DNA of 64,000 bases from an uncultured Psychroflexus sp. (GTDB lineage: Bacteria > Bacteroidota > Bacteroidia > Flavobacteriales > Flavobacteriaceae): contig CAJXVZ010000001.1 of assembly GCA_913062845.1 (NCBI GenBank), positions 92,645-156,644 on the forward strand, read 5' to 3'. Position numbers and translations under genes: made by a program. The notes beneath the pieces are model-generated. The model was not told where the DNA came from and made no database searches. It saw only the letters and a list, made by a program, of their open reading frames with translations. The number at the start of each line of letters is the position of its first letter. Position 1 is the first letter of the stretch. Below, piece by piece: positions 7,616 through 19,047 of this stretch.

Positions 7616-9079
7616 ATGGCTAAAACTGTCCATATCATTGGCTCAGGGTTTTCTTCACTCTCTGCAGCTTCATACTTGGCAAAATCCGGATATAAAGTAA
7701 AAGTATTTGAAAAAAATGCATCAATAGGTGGAAGAGCCAGACAGTTTAAGCATGAAGGCTTTACTTTTGATATGGGACCATCATGGTATTGGATGCCTGA
7801 TGTATTTGAACGGTTTTTTGGAGATTTCGGCAAAAAGCCAGAGGATTACTACAAATTAGACAAGCTCAATCCAGGATACAAAGTAGTTTTTAGTGAGAAT
7901 AATTCTTTTGAAGTCTCGGACAATCTTGATGAGATTTATAAGGCATTTGATGAAAAAGAAACAGATGGCGCTAAGAAACTAAAAAAGTTTATGGATAATG
8001 CAAAGTCTAATTATGACATTGCCATCAAAAAATTGGTTTATAAGCCCGGAGAATCACCACTTGAATTGGTTACACCTGCAACTGTAGGTAAGGTCGGCGA
8101 GTTTTTTAGCAACATCAGTAGAGATGTAGAAAAGGACTTTGAAAACAATGACCTTAAACAGATTCTTAAATTTCCGGTTCTCTTTTTAGGCGCAAGACCA
8201 CAGGACACCCCGTCTTTCTACAGTTTTATGAATTATGCAGATTTTGGACTGGGCACATGGCATCCAAAAGGTGGTTTTTTTAGTGTTGTGAAGGCGATGA
8301 AAGAACTCGCAGAATCTTTGGGTGTAGAATTTCAAACCAATGCCACCATAGAAAAAATTGATGTCAATCAGTCAGGTCGGGTTAAAGGAATTCAAGTCAA
8401 CGGAGAAACCCTTACCGCAGATTATGTGTTATCAGGTGCAGATTATCATCATACAGAGACACTTCTTGATGAAAAATACAGACAATATTCTGAACAATAC
8501 TGGGACAAGAAAGTTTTTGCGCCCTCTTCACTGCTATTCTACGTTGGCTTTGATAAAAAACTTAAAAATGTCAACCATCACAATCTGTTTTTTGATGTCG
8601 ATTTTAATCAACATGCAGATGATATTTACAAAACACCGAAATGGCCTAAAGAACCTTTATTCTACGCAAATTTTACTTCTCTTACTGATCCTGACACAGC
8701 ACCGGATGGATGTGAAAATGGTTTTTTCCTGATACCCTTAGCACCGGATATTAATGATACTGAAGAACTCAGAGAACAATATTTTCATAAAATCATCACA
8801 AGATTTGAAAAACTGACGGGTCAAAGCGTTCAAAAAAATATTATATTTAAAAAATCCTTTTGTGCAAAGGATTTTAAAAATGATTATAACTCATACAAAG
8901 GAAATGCTTACGGAATGGCTAATACGCTACTACAAACAGCATTTTTAAGACCAAGGCTGAAAAGTAAAAAAGTAAAGAATTTATATTTTACAGGACAGCT
9001 TACAGTACCAGGACCAGGTGTGCCACCTGCTTTGATATCTGGAAAATTAGTATCAGAACTCATAAAGAAATACGATTAA
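7616..9079 (+). CDS. crtI: Phytoene desaturase
   Basis: FAD-dependent desaturase converting phytoene to lycopene at the membrane. 487 residues. The N-terminal dinucleotide-binding fold is HIIGSGFSSLSAASYLAKSG, with FEKNASIGGRARQF close behind. The C-terminal family signature ending in GPGVPPALISGKLVSELI is intact. First biosynthetic gene of the operon, 1 base after the regulator and 3 bases before crtB. The order crtI-crtB identifies it as the true phytoene desaturase, as distinct from the paralogue at 10382. Confidence 0.95.
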   Translation: MAKTVHIIGSGFSSLSAASYLAKSGYKVKVFEKNASIGGRARQFKHEGFTFDMGPSWYWMPDVFERFFGDFGKKPEDYYKLDKLNPGYKVVFSENNSFEVSDNLDEIYKAFDEKETDGAKKLKKFMDNAKSNYDIAIKKLVYKPGESPLELVTPATVGKVGEFFSNISRDVEKDFENNDLKQILKFPVLFLGARPQDTPSFYSFMNYADFGLGTWHPKGGFFSVVKAMKELAESLGVEFQTNATIEKIDVNQSGRVKGIQVNGETLTADYVLSGADYHHTETLLDEKYRQYSEQYWDKKVFAPSSLLFYVGFDKKLKNVNHHNLFFDVDFNQHADDIYKTPKWPKEPLFYANFTSLTDPDTAPDGCENGFFLIPLAPDINDTEELREQYFHKIITRFEKLTGQSVQKNIIFKKSFCAKDFKNDYNSYKGNAYGMANTLLQTAFLRPRLKSKKVKNLYFTGQLTVPGPGVPPALISGKLVSELIKKYD

Positions 9080-9082
9080 ACC

Positions 9083-9922
9083 ATGAAGTCAATTTTTGAT
9101 CATATCGCCAGACATTGCAGTATGCATGTAACTAAATCCTATAGTACATCATTTTCATCTGCAACCAAGCTTTTAGCTCCTTCAATCAGACAAGACATAT
9201 ACAACATTTATGGATTTGTAAGATTTGCTGATGAAATTGTAGATACATTTCACGATTATGACAAAGAGGCTCTTTTTGATGATTTTGAAAGACAGCTTTA
9301 CGATGCCATTGAAAAGAAAATAAGCCTTAACCCTATTTTGAATGCTTTTCAGGAAACTGTGCATAAATACAATATTCCTGAACACCTGTACGATGCCTTT
9401 ATGTCAAGTATGAGAAAGGATTTATACAAACACACTTACAAAACTGTTGAAGAATACGAGCAGTACATTTATGGAAGTGCAGATGTAGTTGGACTCATGT
9501 GTTTAAAGGTATTTGTGAAAGGTGATAATGAATTGTACGATGAATTAAAGCATGATGCCAAGAAATTAGGATCAGCGTTTCAAAAAGTAAACTTCCTTAG
9601 GGATCTCAAAGCAGACCATGAAGATTTAAACCGGGCTTACTTTCCAAATGTAAATCTTGAAAAACTGGATGAATCTACCAAAATGAGGATCATTTCTGAA
9701 ATAGAAGATGATTTTAAAGCCGGATTGAGGGGTATTGTAAGGCTGCCCGTAGAGGCTAAACTTGGCGTATATACGGCCTATGTTTATTATTCCAAACTGT
9801 TACAGAAACTTAAAAAAACACCTTCACTTCAAATAAAATCAACCAGAATCCGTGTAAATGATTACCAAAAAGTTGGTTTACTTGCACAATCTTACTTATC
9901 TTGTAGATTAAATTTGATTTAA
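9083..9922 (+). CDS. crtB: Phytoene synthase
   Basis: Condenses two geranylgeranyl diphosphates into phytoene. 279 residues, normal for the family. Both aspartate-rich substrate motifs are visible: the first as FVRFADEIVD (about 46-55), the second as KVNFLRDLKADHED (about 168-181). YSTSFSSATKLL near the N-terminus is also typical of squalene/phytoene synthases. GGPP synthase (crtE) is not in the window, so the precursor must be supplied from elsewhere. Confidence 0.96.
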   Translation: MKSIFDHIARHCSMHVTKSYSTSFSSATKLLAPSIRQDIYNIYGFVRFADEIVDTFHDYDKEALFDDFERQLYDAIEKKISLNPILNAFQETVHKYNIPEHLYDAFMSSMRKDLYKHTYKTVEEYEQYIYGSADVVGLMCLKVFVKGDNELYDELKHDAKKLGSAFQKVNFLRDLKADHEDLNRAYFPNVNLEKLDESTKMRIISEIEDDFKAGLRGIVRLPVEAKLGVYTAYVYYSKLLQKLKKTPSLQIKSTRIRVNDYQKVGLLAQSYLSCRLNLI

Positions 9923-9925
9923 ATT

Positions 9926-10378
9926 ATGATAGTATACTCTATTTTAGTTTTTTTAGTCACATTTTGTTTTATGGAATTTATGGCGTGGTTTACGCATAAG
10001 TATGTCATGCATGGCTTTTTATGGTCACTGCACAAAGACCATCACTTAAAAGACCATAAAAGCTGGTGGGAAAGAAATGACTTGTTCTTTATTTTTTATG
10101 CTGCCGTGAGCATGTTTTTCTTTATATACGTTGATAGCCAAGGTTATTGGTTTGGAATTCCAATCGGCGCAGGAATTGCAGCTTATGGCGCAACTTATTT
10201 TTTAGTTCATGATATATTTATACATCAGAGATTCAAGCTGTTTAGAAAAGCTGATAATTGGTACGCCAAAGCCATAAGAAGAGCGCATAAAATACACCAT
10301 AAGCACATAGGTAAAGAAGATGGAGAATGTTTTGGAATGCTCGTTCCGCCTATGCGTTTTTTCAAAAAATATAAATAA
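9926..10378 (+). CDS. crtZ: Beta-carotene 3-hydroxylase
   Basis: 150 residues, membrane di-iron hydroxylase of the fatty acid hydroxylase superfamily. Histidine clusters are visible as HKYVMHG, HKDHHLKDHK and, near the end, HKIHHKH. Several hydrophobic segments flank them. It adds the 3-hydroxyl to a beta-ionone ring. Spacing of 3 bases on both sides confirms operon membership. Confidence 0.94.
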   Translation: MIVYSILVFLVTFCFMEFMAWFTHKYVMHGFLWSLHKDHHLKDHKSWWERNDLFFIFYAAVSMFFFIYVDSQGYWFGIPIGAGIAAYGATYFLVHDIFIHQRFKLFRKADNWYAKAIRRAHKIHHKHIGKEDGECFGMLVPPMRFFKKYK

Positions 10379-12469
<2,091 letters not shown>

Positions 12470-12480
<11 letters not shown>

Positions 12481-13627
12481 GGTTTTTGACTATATCATTG
12501 TGGGTTCAGGGGCTTCAGGCCTCCAGCTGGCTATGGCCTTCGTCAGAGATGATTATTTTAGGGATAAATCCATTGGTATCATAGAAAAAAGAAGATCTTT
12601 TACCAATGATAAGACCTGGAGTTTTTGGGAAATAGGTTCAGGCTTATACGATGATATCATCTACAAATCATGGAAAAAAGGTCAGTTTACGGCATGTGGA
12701 GAAACCATAGATTTAGATTTAGGAGAATACAATTATAAAATGCTCAGGTCTATTGATTTTTACAATTACGCTGAAAGCATTATCAATGAGAGTAAAAATA
12801 TAGAATGGATACAAGACGAGATAAGTTTTATAGATGAGCAAAAGAATATTGTAGCACTCACAGGAAAGCAAAGCTACAAGGCTAAACATGTTTTTGACAG
12901 CAGGCTGCCGGATAACTTTAAGCCCACTGAAAGTCTTAATATTCTTCAACACTTTAAGGGTTGGTTTATTGAAACAGATGAAGACGTTTTCACGCCTGAA
13001 AGTTTTGACATGATGGATTACAGCATAGGTGATAAAAGTAAGACCTGCTTTATGTACGTATTACCTTTTACAAAGAGAAAAGGTTTTGTGGAATTCACTT
13101 ACTTTTCACCTGAATTAGTGGATGATCAAACTTATGATAAGTATATCAAAAGCTATTTGTCTGATAAATTGGGCGTTGAAAATTATAGCGTATCTGAAAC
13201 TGAAAAAGGCATCATTCCCATGTCCAGTTATCCTTTTTATAGGCAAAATTTTTCAAAAATCACAAAAATAGGCACGGCCGGAGGCTGGGTAAAAGCTTCA
13301 ACGGGATATTCATTCAAAAATGCTGAGAGGTTTGCCTTAAAAATTGTAGATAATATCAAAGCGGGTAAAATCCCACATTCAAATTTACACAAGAAGAGAT
13401 TTAAGCATTATGATAAACTATTCCTCGATGTATTATTAAATTATAATGCATATGGCGAGAAATTATTCTATAAGATGTACAAAAAGAACAGTATATATGA
13501 TATTTTTAATTTTCTTGATGACGAGAGCCATATTATTCAAGAGCTAAAAATTATTATAAGCATGACTTCTCACCATTTTATCAAAGCGCTCATCAAACAT
13601 GCTTTAAGCGGGTTCAGAATAAAATAA
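12470..13627 (+). CDS. crtY: Lycopene beta-cyclase, CrtY type
   Basis: 385 residues from the ATG at 12470 (MSSKVFDYIIVGSGASGLQL); the track start at 12398 would add 24 residues inside cruF. The nucleotide-binding fold is at 7-30. DKTWSFWE and, later, GTAGGWVKASTGYSF are characteristic of flavobacterial CrtY. It overlaps the cruF end by 11 bases. In this operon it probably cyclises only one end of lycopene to gamma-carotene, the other end being taken by CruF and CrtD. Last gene of the operon, convergent with the next gene with 2 bases between stops. Confidence 0.93.
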
Positions 13628-13629
13628 AA

Positions 13630-14262
13630 TCAAATTTTCCTGAATATTTCTCTAAGTTCACTCAATATCATTGCCGTAGCACCCCAAACAATATAGCCGT
13701 TTATTTTAAAACACATGACCTCTTTTCGCCCGGCATAGGATGTCACAATTTCTCCTCGTTCTGGTTTAGCATTAAGAAAATCATCTAATTTCACAGGTAT
13801 TATTAGTTCAACCTCGCTGTCTTCTTTAATAAATTTTGGAGTATTATCCACCACGCCTACAATAGGCTTTACCAGAAAATTTGATGGAGGTATATACAGC
13901 TCTGTCAAAGCTTTTAAGACCTCTACAGCAGAGGCATCCACCCCAATCTCTTCCTCCGTTTCGCGAAGAGCTGTATCAGTTAAATTTTCATCCTGTTTTT
14001 CGATTTTGCCTCCCGGCAATGCCACCTGTGCAGAGTGAACACCTTTATAGGATTTCCTTAGGATCAGCGTAAAATATGTTTGACCATCAGCGTCGGGATA
14101 AAACAATATCAAGACACCAGCTTTTTTAGCCTTAACAAGATCAAAGTCAAATGCTAAAGATTTCTTTCTGAACTCCGGCGCTAATAAGAGTTGGGCATCA
14201 AGGCCCGGTAATTCAATTTTTTTTATTTTTGACGAAATTTGTTTGAAATATGAAAATTGCAT
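13630..14262 (-). CDS. Nudix hydrolase, CoA pyrophosphatase-like
   Basis: 210 residues. The Nudix box begins GGKIEKQDENLTDTALRETE (about 81-100) and continues EEIGV; the preceding ALPGGKIE and the SxQVALPGG context are characteristic of the NudL/YeaB CoA pyrophosphatase family. It is expected to hydrolyse CoA and derivatives to 3',5'-ADP and 4'-phosphopantetheine. There is only one possible start methionine, and it overlaps the 5' end of the divergent PPIase gene by 13 bases. Confidence 0.85.
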   Translation of the reverse strand: MQFSYFKQISSKIKKIELPGLDAQLLLAPEFRKKSLAFDFDLVKAKKAGVLILFYPDADGQTYFTLILRKSYKGVHSAQVALPGGKIEKQDENLTDTALRETEEEIGVDASAVEVLKALTELYIPPSNFLVKPIVGVVDNTPKFIKEDSEVELIIPVKLDDFLNAKPERGEIVTSYAGRKEVMCFKINGYIVWGATAMILSELREIFRKI

Positions 14263-14981
14263 TACGACTAGTCTTCTGTTTGTGTCTTTTTAGCTTCATT
14301 TTATCTTGTAAAAACGATGGATCAAAAAATACTGACGACACATCAAAAAAAGATAAAATAATTCGCAAAGATAAGGTTCCTGAGGTAATTATTCCCGCCG
14401 GCGGTGAAGATGACGTTGATGTTTCTCATATAGAAACACTTACGCAGGAAACCCTGGAAAGCTATTTAAAAAAATATGAAAAAAACAATCCGGAAACCAT
14501 CGTAAAAGTAAAAACACGCTTTGGTGATTTTACCATACAACTGTTTGCACAGGAACGCTTGCACCGGCTGAATTTTATCCGTCTGGCAAAGCTTGGATAT
14601 TACGACGACACGTTTTTCCATAGAATAGACAGCGGATTTGTAGTACAGGGCGGAAACAGCGATAAGCCCAGCACTCAAAAATTAAGAGCTAAGGTAGGAG
14701 ATTATTTCGTTCCCAATGAATACAGTCCTTTCCACAAGAACAAATATGGCTATGTAGGCATGGCCAAGCCACCAAGCCAAAAAGTAAGTAATTCATCCAG
14801 TGCTTTTGAATTTTATATCGTCATGGACAAAAATGGAGCGCCACATCTCAATGAAAAATTCACAGTATTTGGAAGAGTCATTGAAGGCATGGAAGTCTTA
14901 GAAGAAATGCAAAAAGTCGAAATAGATGCCAGTGAGTGGCCTTTAAGAAATATACAGATGAAAGTTGAGGTTTTAGAATAA
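14250..14981 (+). CDS. Cyclophilin-type peptidyl-prolyl isomerase lipoprotein
   Basis: 243 residues. A lipoprotein signal peptide ends in FSFILSC, so C20 is the lipidated residue, followed by a charged linker. The cyclophilin domain (about 85-243) includes TRFGDFTIQLF, FHRIDSGFVVQGG and PSQKVSNSSSAFEFYIV. It speeds proline isomerisation in the periplasm. The start cannot be moved downstream without losing the signal peptide, so its 5' end overlaps the divergent Nudix gene. Confidence 0.92.
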   Translation: MKIALRLVFCLCLFSFILSCKNDGSKNTDDTSKKDKIIRKDKVPEVIIPAGGEDDVDVSHIETLTQETLESYLKKYEKNNPETIVKVKTRFGDFTIQLFAQERLHRLNFIRLAKLGYYDDTFFHRIDSGFVVQGGNSDKPSTQKLRAKVGDYFVPNEYSPFHKNKYGYVGMAKPPSQKVSNSSSAFEFYIVMDKNGAPHLNEKFTVFGRVIEGMEVLEEMQKVEIDASEWPLRNIQMKVEVLE

Positions 14982-15203
14982 ACAAAAAAATGAATTACCC
15001 CAGGCAGAGCCATCGGTGTATCAAATAAGGGTACTCTTTTAAGATTTCGAGGCTGAATGACGGGTTATTAAACCCAATATTCAGCTCTAAAAGCAGGTTT
15101 AATGAAACATACAACTTTGAAATCCTAGCTATACTCTGGAAGCGTCAGCATTCAAAGCTGAGTTTCATTAACAAATCTGCGATAGCATATTACCTAGATT
15201 TCA
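14982..15203. other. Intergenic region between convergent genes
   Basis: No gene. A short palindrome GGGTTattaAACCC is at 15062-15075. No T-rich hairpin that would serve as a terminator was found. Confidence 0.5.
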
Positions 15204-16253
15204 TCAGTCCAATAACTGGTAATCCTGAGATTCGCCAAGTGTGGATTTCCTGGCATTTATAACATTGCCCTCTTCATCTGTGAGAAATGCAACAAAATCA
15301 ATTTGTGAGGCGTCTTCTACATTATCGGGAACATTAAGCGTGAAGGATCGCGTAAATTCCAAACCTCTTTTGGTTGAATTACTATCAATCTCATCCCCGA
15401 TTATATTAGTAAGCGTTTGTCTTAGTGTGTAGTCATGCACATATTCTTCAATTGGATTCTCGCCATCGAAATAGGACGTGTAATTAACCTGTGGATAGAC
15501 CAAACCATTTTCCAGAAGGTAAACGACCAGTTTCAAATTATCAAAGTCATTGGCAAATAAAGCGTCGACATCAAGTGATATTTGATTCCCATCTAAAGCG
15601 GAATTCATCTTGAGTCCAAGTTTTGGATTTGCACCCTGTGTAAAAGCAATGGCTTGTCCGACATTATCGGGTTCCGGAAAATCCCATTGTGTGAGCCTGT
15701 TGATAAAACCTTTTGGATATCCAGGCGTATTAATAAGCTGTTCCAGCTCATCAGCATCTTCATAAATGTAAGGATCCTGTAAACCTACCGGCGCTCTGTG
15801 AATAGCTACAAAAACTGCAGCATCGGTCTGTTCTTCCAAGAGTTTCATGGCATAAGATACTCTTGGGCACCAACCACACCATGTCCCGGTATAATCTTCA
15901 ATCAATACATTCTTTTTGAAATTGGTCTGTGAGCCATCGTGATACTCAACTTCTACCACAGAAGATTCAAGGTTTTGATAAACAGCTCTTAATTGCACTA
16001 TACCGATCTCTTGCTGAGTAAAAGATGGTGAAGACAATACTTCATTGTTTGCGTATATGATAGCATCATCTGTAATGTCTTCACCTCCTTCAGTTTTAAC
16101 GCTTATCGTTAATTCTTGTCCTATAATTCTTGAATTTGCATTGAGTTGAATGAATATGCCAGATATACCTTCTTCAGTAAAGTATTGTTCTGAACAGGAT
16201 TGAACTCCAAAAACTAAAACCAGTGCAATAAATAAATGATAAGCTTTCTTCAT
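15204..16253 (-). CDS. Omp28-related outer membrane lipoprotein with thioredoxin-like fold
   Basis: 349 residues. Lipoprotein signal peptide ends in VFGVQSC (C20). After an Ig-like segment, TGTWCGWCPRVSYAMKLLEE (about 125-144) is the CxxC site and context of the Omp28 family, first described in Porphyromonas gingivalis. Family members are surface-exposed in Bacteroidota; redox activity is inferred from the CxxC. It is the last of three closely spaced minus-strand genes (gaps of 5 and 9 bases) that all encode exported proteins. Confidence 0.9.
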   Translation of the reverse strand: MKKAYHLFIALVLVFGVQSCSEQYFTEEGISGIFIQLNANSRIIGQELTISVKTEGGEDITDDAIIYANNEVLSSPSFTQQEIGIVQLRAVYQNLESSVVEVEYHDGSQTNFKKNVLIEDYTGTWCGWCPRVSYAMKLLEEQTDAAVFVAIHRAPVGLQDPYIYEDADELEQLINTPGYPKGFINRLTQWDFPEPDNVGQAIAFTQGANPKLGLKMNSALDGNQISLDVDALFANDFDNLKLVVYLLENGLVYPQVNYTSYFDGENPIEEYVHDYTLRQTLTNIIGDEIDSNSTKRGLEFTRSFTLNVPDNVEDASQIDFVAFLTDEEGNVINARKSTLGESQDYQLLD

Positions 16254-16258
16254 TTAAA

Positions 16259-16987
16259 TTAGTTTTTTTGAATTCTTACTTGCGTTTTTCTTCCGGAATT
16301 GTCTTCAAATATAACGACATAATGACCAGTACTCAGATTGCTTAGATTATATCGGTGCTGACCAATATTTGCATTATAGCCTGAAATTTCTCTCGCATTT
16401 ATATCATAAATTCTTAGAGACACTTTATTATCTGTATCAAAATTCAAGGATTCAGAGATTACTGTACTTTCTAAAGTTACACCAAGGTCTTTCAAACTAA
16501 AGCTTGAAGTACTGACATTCGGTGAGTACTGATAAGTAACAGTCAAATCACTACCAACTTCGTTCCCGTTGTCATCCACTGTATAAAATCTCAATACGTA
16601 TTCTATAGGATAGTTTGCACCATCACCGGGATTTGTATTGGAGAAATAGTCGTTTGGACCATTATCTGCACCCGGTGAAAGTGTAATTGGATTGTTTGGA
16701 TAAGACTGACCTTCATTTATAGAAAAAAAGCATAAAGGCTGAACGCAAAGCTGACAGTTTGTTCCATCAGTATTGGTGAAGGAGACCACTTCTATCAGCA
16801 CATTTATATCGTCTGTTGCTGATGTATTGCCAATAACATACTTCAGTTTTGCAGGTTCAAAATCATTTGTATCATAGGTATACAAACCACCATCCTGCAG
16901 GGGATTTCCTTGTAAGTCTGTAACTGACATTTGAGCAAATGAAATTCCAAATGATAAAAATAGTATTAGAAATAATTTAATGTTCAT
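16259..16987 (-). CDS. T9SS-exported protein with type A sorting domain
   Basis: 242 residues. Signal peptide MNIKLFLILFLSFGISFAQ. No recognisable enzymatic domain in the middle. The last 75 residues have type IX sorting domain features: KVSLRIYDINAREISGYNA, then NLSNLSTGHYVVIFEDNSG and a basic end. The passenger has a CQLCVQPLC cysteine cluster and a beta-sandwich look. It is probably secreted together with its two neighbours. Confidence 0.85.
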   Translation of the reverse strand: MNIKLFLILFLSFGISFAQMSVTDLQGNPLQDGGLYTYDTNDFEPAKLKYVIGNTSATDDINVLIEVVSFTNTDGTNCQLCVQPLCFFSINEGQSYPNNPITLSPGADNGPNDYFSNTNPGDGANYPIEYVLRFYTVDDNGNEVGSDLTVTYQYSPNVSTSSFSLKDLGVTLESTVISESLNFDTDNKVSLRIYDINAREISGYNANIGQHRYNLSNLSTGHYVVIFEDNSGRKTQVRIQKN

Positions 16988-16996
16988 AAGATGTGT

Positions 16997-18454
16997 TTAC
17001 TTTAAGATTAATTTTTCGGTTCGACTGATACCATTTATATCTACTTTAACCAGATAAACGCCGGCAGTTAAACCACTGAGGTTAAGTTCTTCAGAAATGT
17101 CTATATTCTTTTGTAAGACCTTTCTTCCATTAATATCATATAATTCTACGGAAAAATTTTCATTAGCAGTAAAATTAACAATCCCGTTACTTGGGTTTGG
17201 GTACATGCTGAAATTATAATCATCGAATGAATTAACACTAAATGTCTCGTTGTACTTCATAGCAGATGCTAAATTAAGTTCAGAACCGAAATCACCAACG
17301 TTTCTTAAAAAGACTGAATTACCGTTTTCAAATATTTCAATTCCAGGATCTATAGTCGAGGCTAATCCCCAACCGTCCCCAAAAGAATCATAAAGATTTA
17401 CTGTATAACAGGCGTCTACATCTGGAAGGGTTACACTATGAACTTTAGTAGTTTGTGCATCCGGGCCACCGCCTCCCCATTGGTCATCAGTACCTGGCTG
17501 GTATGGACCTCCCGAGGCAACAACATTACCGGATTCATCTTCAATATCCCAGCTAATTTCACTTGGATAATTGTCTGTATAAACATGAACTTCTACAGCT
17601 TGCTGATTAACCTGACCTGCTAATGCGACCTCAAATCCACTTGAATTAGTCACAGACTGAAATACAGCACTGTTATTAACAGACGTAAAATCTACTGAGT
17701 TTGCTGTTCCCTGAGCCAGAGTTACATTTTGAGTTACACTTAACTCTCCAAACAAGCCGGCATTACCACTTCCGGAATAAGAACCAGTATTTGAACCGGA
17801 GGTAATATCATAGTCGAAACTCGTAAGCGGATTATTACCATAATTTTTTACGCTGAATGTAAGGTCTGCACTTAACCCATCCTCGCAAAGTTTCACATCG
17901 TCTACTTCTGCTCTTACATGGTTCGAAACGCCTTGTAAATTACCCGAACAGTTGGCATTAATGTTTGCATTAATTCCGGTGTTTGATAGCTGCCCCATCT
18001 CGTATACAAATCCATCAGGACATATTCTGTAAACAGTTGGAAAATAACTAATCTGATAGGCATTTGCTATACTGGCATCATCTATAATAGGAAATGGTGT
18101 AGAAGACACCCAATCCCCAACAGTTCCAGAGCCAATTCCATTGAGTTGATCAATACCAGTAGAAGGATCACCTTCAACATAAAGTACAACGACTTCGTCT
18201 GAACCGTGCTCTCCATACGCATAATATATATCTTCAAGAGCTCCGGTTTGTTTATAATTCCAGCACGGACCACACCATGTAGCCGAAATATTTAGAATAA
18301 CGGTTTTACCTTGATTGAGATAGGCTTGAAGGTCGTGAGAGTTTCCGTTGATATCGGTTGCCGTGAAGTTTGGCGCAACCGAACCATCTGCAATTTGTGC
18401 ATTTAAAGTTAAACTGACAATACTTAAAAGTGATAAGAGTAAAAATTTCTTCAT
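16997..18454 (-). CDS. Secreted redoxin-domain protein with T9SS sorting domain
   Basis: The track start (18544) gives a 30-residue extension; I choose the ATG at 18452-18454 (MKKFLLLSLLSIVSLTLNAQ), which begins a normal signal peptide, giving 485 residues. Residues 25-165 are a TlpA/AhpC-type thioredoxin fold with SATWCGPCWNY. The middle holds beta-sandwich sequence (DDQWGGGGPDAQTTKVHSVT). The end, FSMYPNPSNGIVNFTANENF, starts a type A sorting domain. Such proteins are exported through the type IX system. First gene of the three-gene set. Confidence 0.9.
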   Translation of the reverse strand: MKKFLLLSLLSIVSLTLNAQIADGSVAPNFTATDINGNSHDLQAYLNQGKTVILNISATWCGPCWNYKQTGALEDIYYAYGEHGSDEVVVLYVEGDPSTGIDQLNGIGSGTVGDWVSSTPFPIIDDASIANAYQISYFPTVYRICPDGFVYEMGQLSNTGINANINANCSGNLQGVSNHVRAEVDDVKLCEDGLSADLTFSVKNYGNNPLTSFDYDITSGSNTGSYSGSGNAGLFGELSVTQNVTLAQGTANSVDFTSVNNSAVFQSVTNSSGFEVALAGQVNQQAVEVHVYTDNYPSEISWDIEDESGNVVASGGPYQPGTDDQWGGGGPDAQTTKVHSVTLPDVDACYTVNLYDSFGDGWGLASTIDPGIEIFENGNSVFLRNVGDFGSELNLASAMKYNETFSVNSFDDYNFSMYPNPSNGIVNFTANENFSVELYDINGRKVLQKNIDISEELNLSGLTAGVYLVKVDINGISRTEKLILK

Positions 18455-18478
18455 AATTTTGAGTTTTGAATGAGATTT

Positions 18479-18486
18479 CAAACTTA
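18479..18486 (-). promoter_or_regulatory. Candidate -7 box of the exported-protein operon
   Basis: TAAGTTTG on the minus strand matches TAnnTTTG, 25 bases before the ATG at 18454, which supports that start. No TTG at standard spacing. Confidence 0.35.
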
Positions 18487-18529
18487 ACAAACTGAAACAA
18501 ATAATTAACGTATAATTAATATAATTTTT

Positions 18530-18537
18530 TAGATTTG
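18530..18537 (+). promoter_or_regulatory. Candidate -7 box for the TlpA-like gene
   Basis: TAGATTTG matches TAnnTTTG 24 bases before the ATG at 18562. No clear -33 element. Confidence 0.35.
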
Positions 18538-18561
18538 TTCCCAAAACCCTAAAATTTTTAC

Positions 18562-19038
18562 ATGAGAACTTTATTTATTGCCCTTTTTTTTCTGATTCAG
18601 ACTGGTTTTGCACAAGAGACCTTACCTAATATAAATATTAAAGATTTAAAAAATAAAACCGTAAATGTAAGTTCAGACTTTACAGAAAAAGACAAAATCT
18701 ACGTTTTTTCTTTTTGGGCAACTTGGTGCGTTCCGTGTATAAGAGAACTCGAGGCCATTAAGGAGCATTATGCCGATTGGTCTGAAGAGCTAAATATGGA
18801 ATTGATTGCCATATCTACCGATGACAGCAGAACCCAAAAGAGAGTAAGACCTTTGGTGAATGGTAAAAACTGGCCTTATAAGATTTTACTGGATGAAAAT
18901 CAGGAATTGAAAAGAGCCCTTGCCATTGTGAATATTCCCTATACGGTTATAGTAAAAAACAAAGAAATAAAGCATATCGTAAACGGTTATAGCCAGGGTG
19001 CAGAAATGGAGTTGTACGAAACCCTGAAAGAACTCTAA
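18562..19038 (+). CDS. TlpA-like thioredoxin-fold protein
   Basis: 158 residues. Signal peptide MRTLFIALFFLIQTGFAQ, then a thioredoxin fold with FWATWCVPCIRELEAIKEHY (CxxC near 53-56) and the cis-proline region VNIPYTVIVKN. Expected to act in the periplasm as a thiol oxidoreductase or reductant. It is divergent from the redoxin-containing T9SS gene and 9 bases before the DUF6029 gene, so these two are probably cotranscribed. Confidence 0.92.
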   Translation: MRTLFIALFFLIQTGFAQETLPNINIKDLKNKTVNVSSDFTEKDKIYVFSFWATWCVPCIRELEAIKEHYADWSEELNMELIAISTDDSRTQKRVRPLVNGKNWPYKILLDENQELKRALAIVNIPYTVIVKNKEIKHIVNGYSQGAEMELYETLKEL

Positions 19039-19047
19039 GCTGCATTT

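Noticed and set aside
9182-9385. Minus-strand ORF inside crtB and other similar shadows
   Set aside because: Sequences on the opposite strand of well-supported genes, without motif or promoter.
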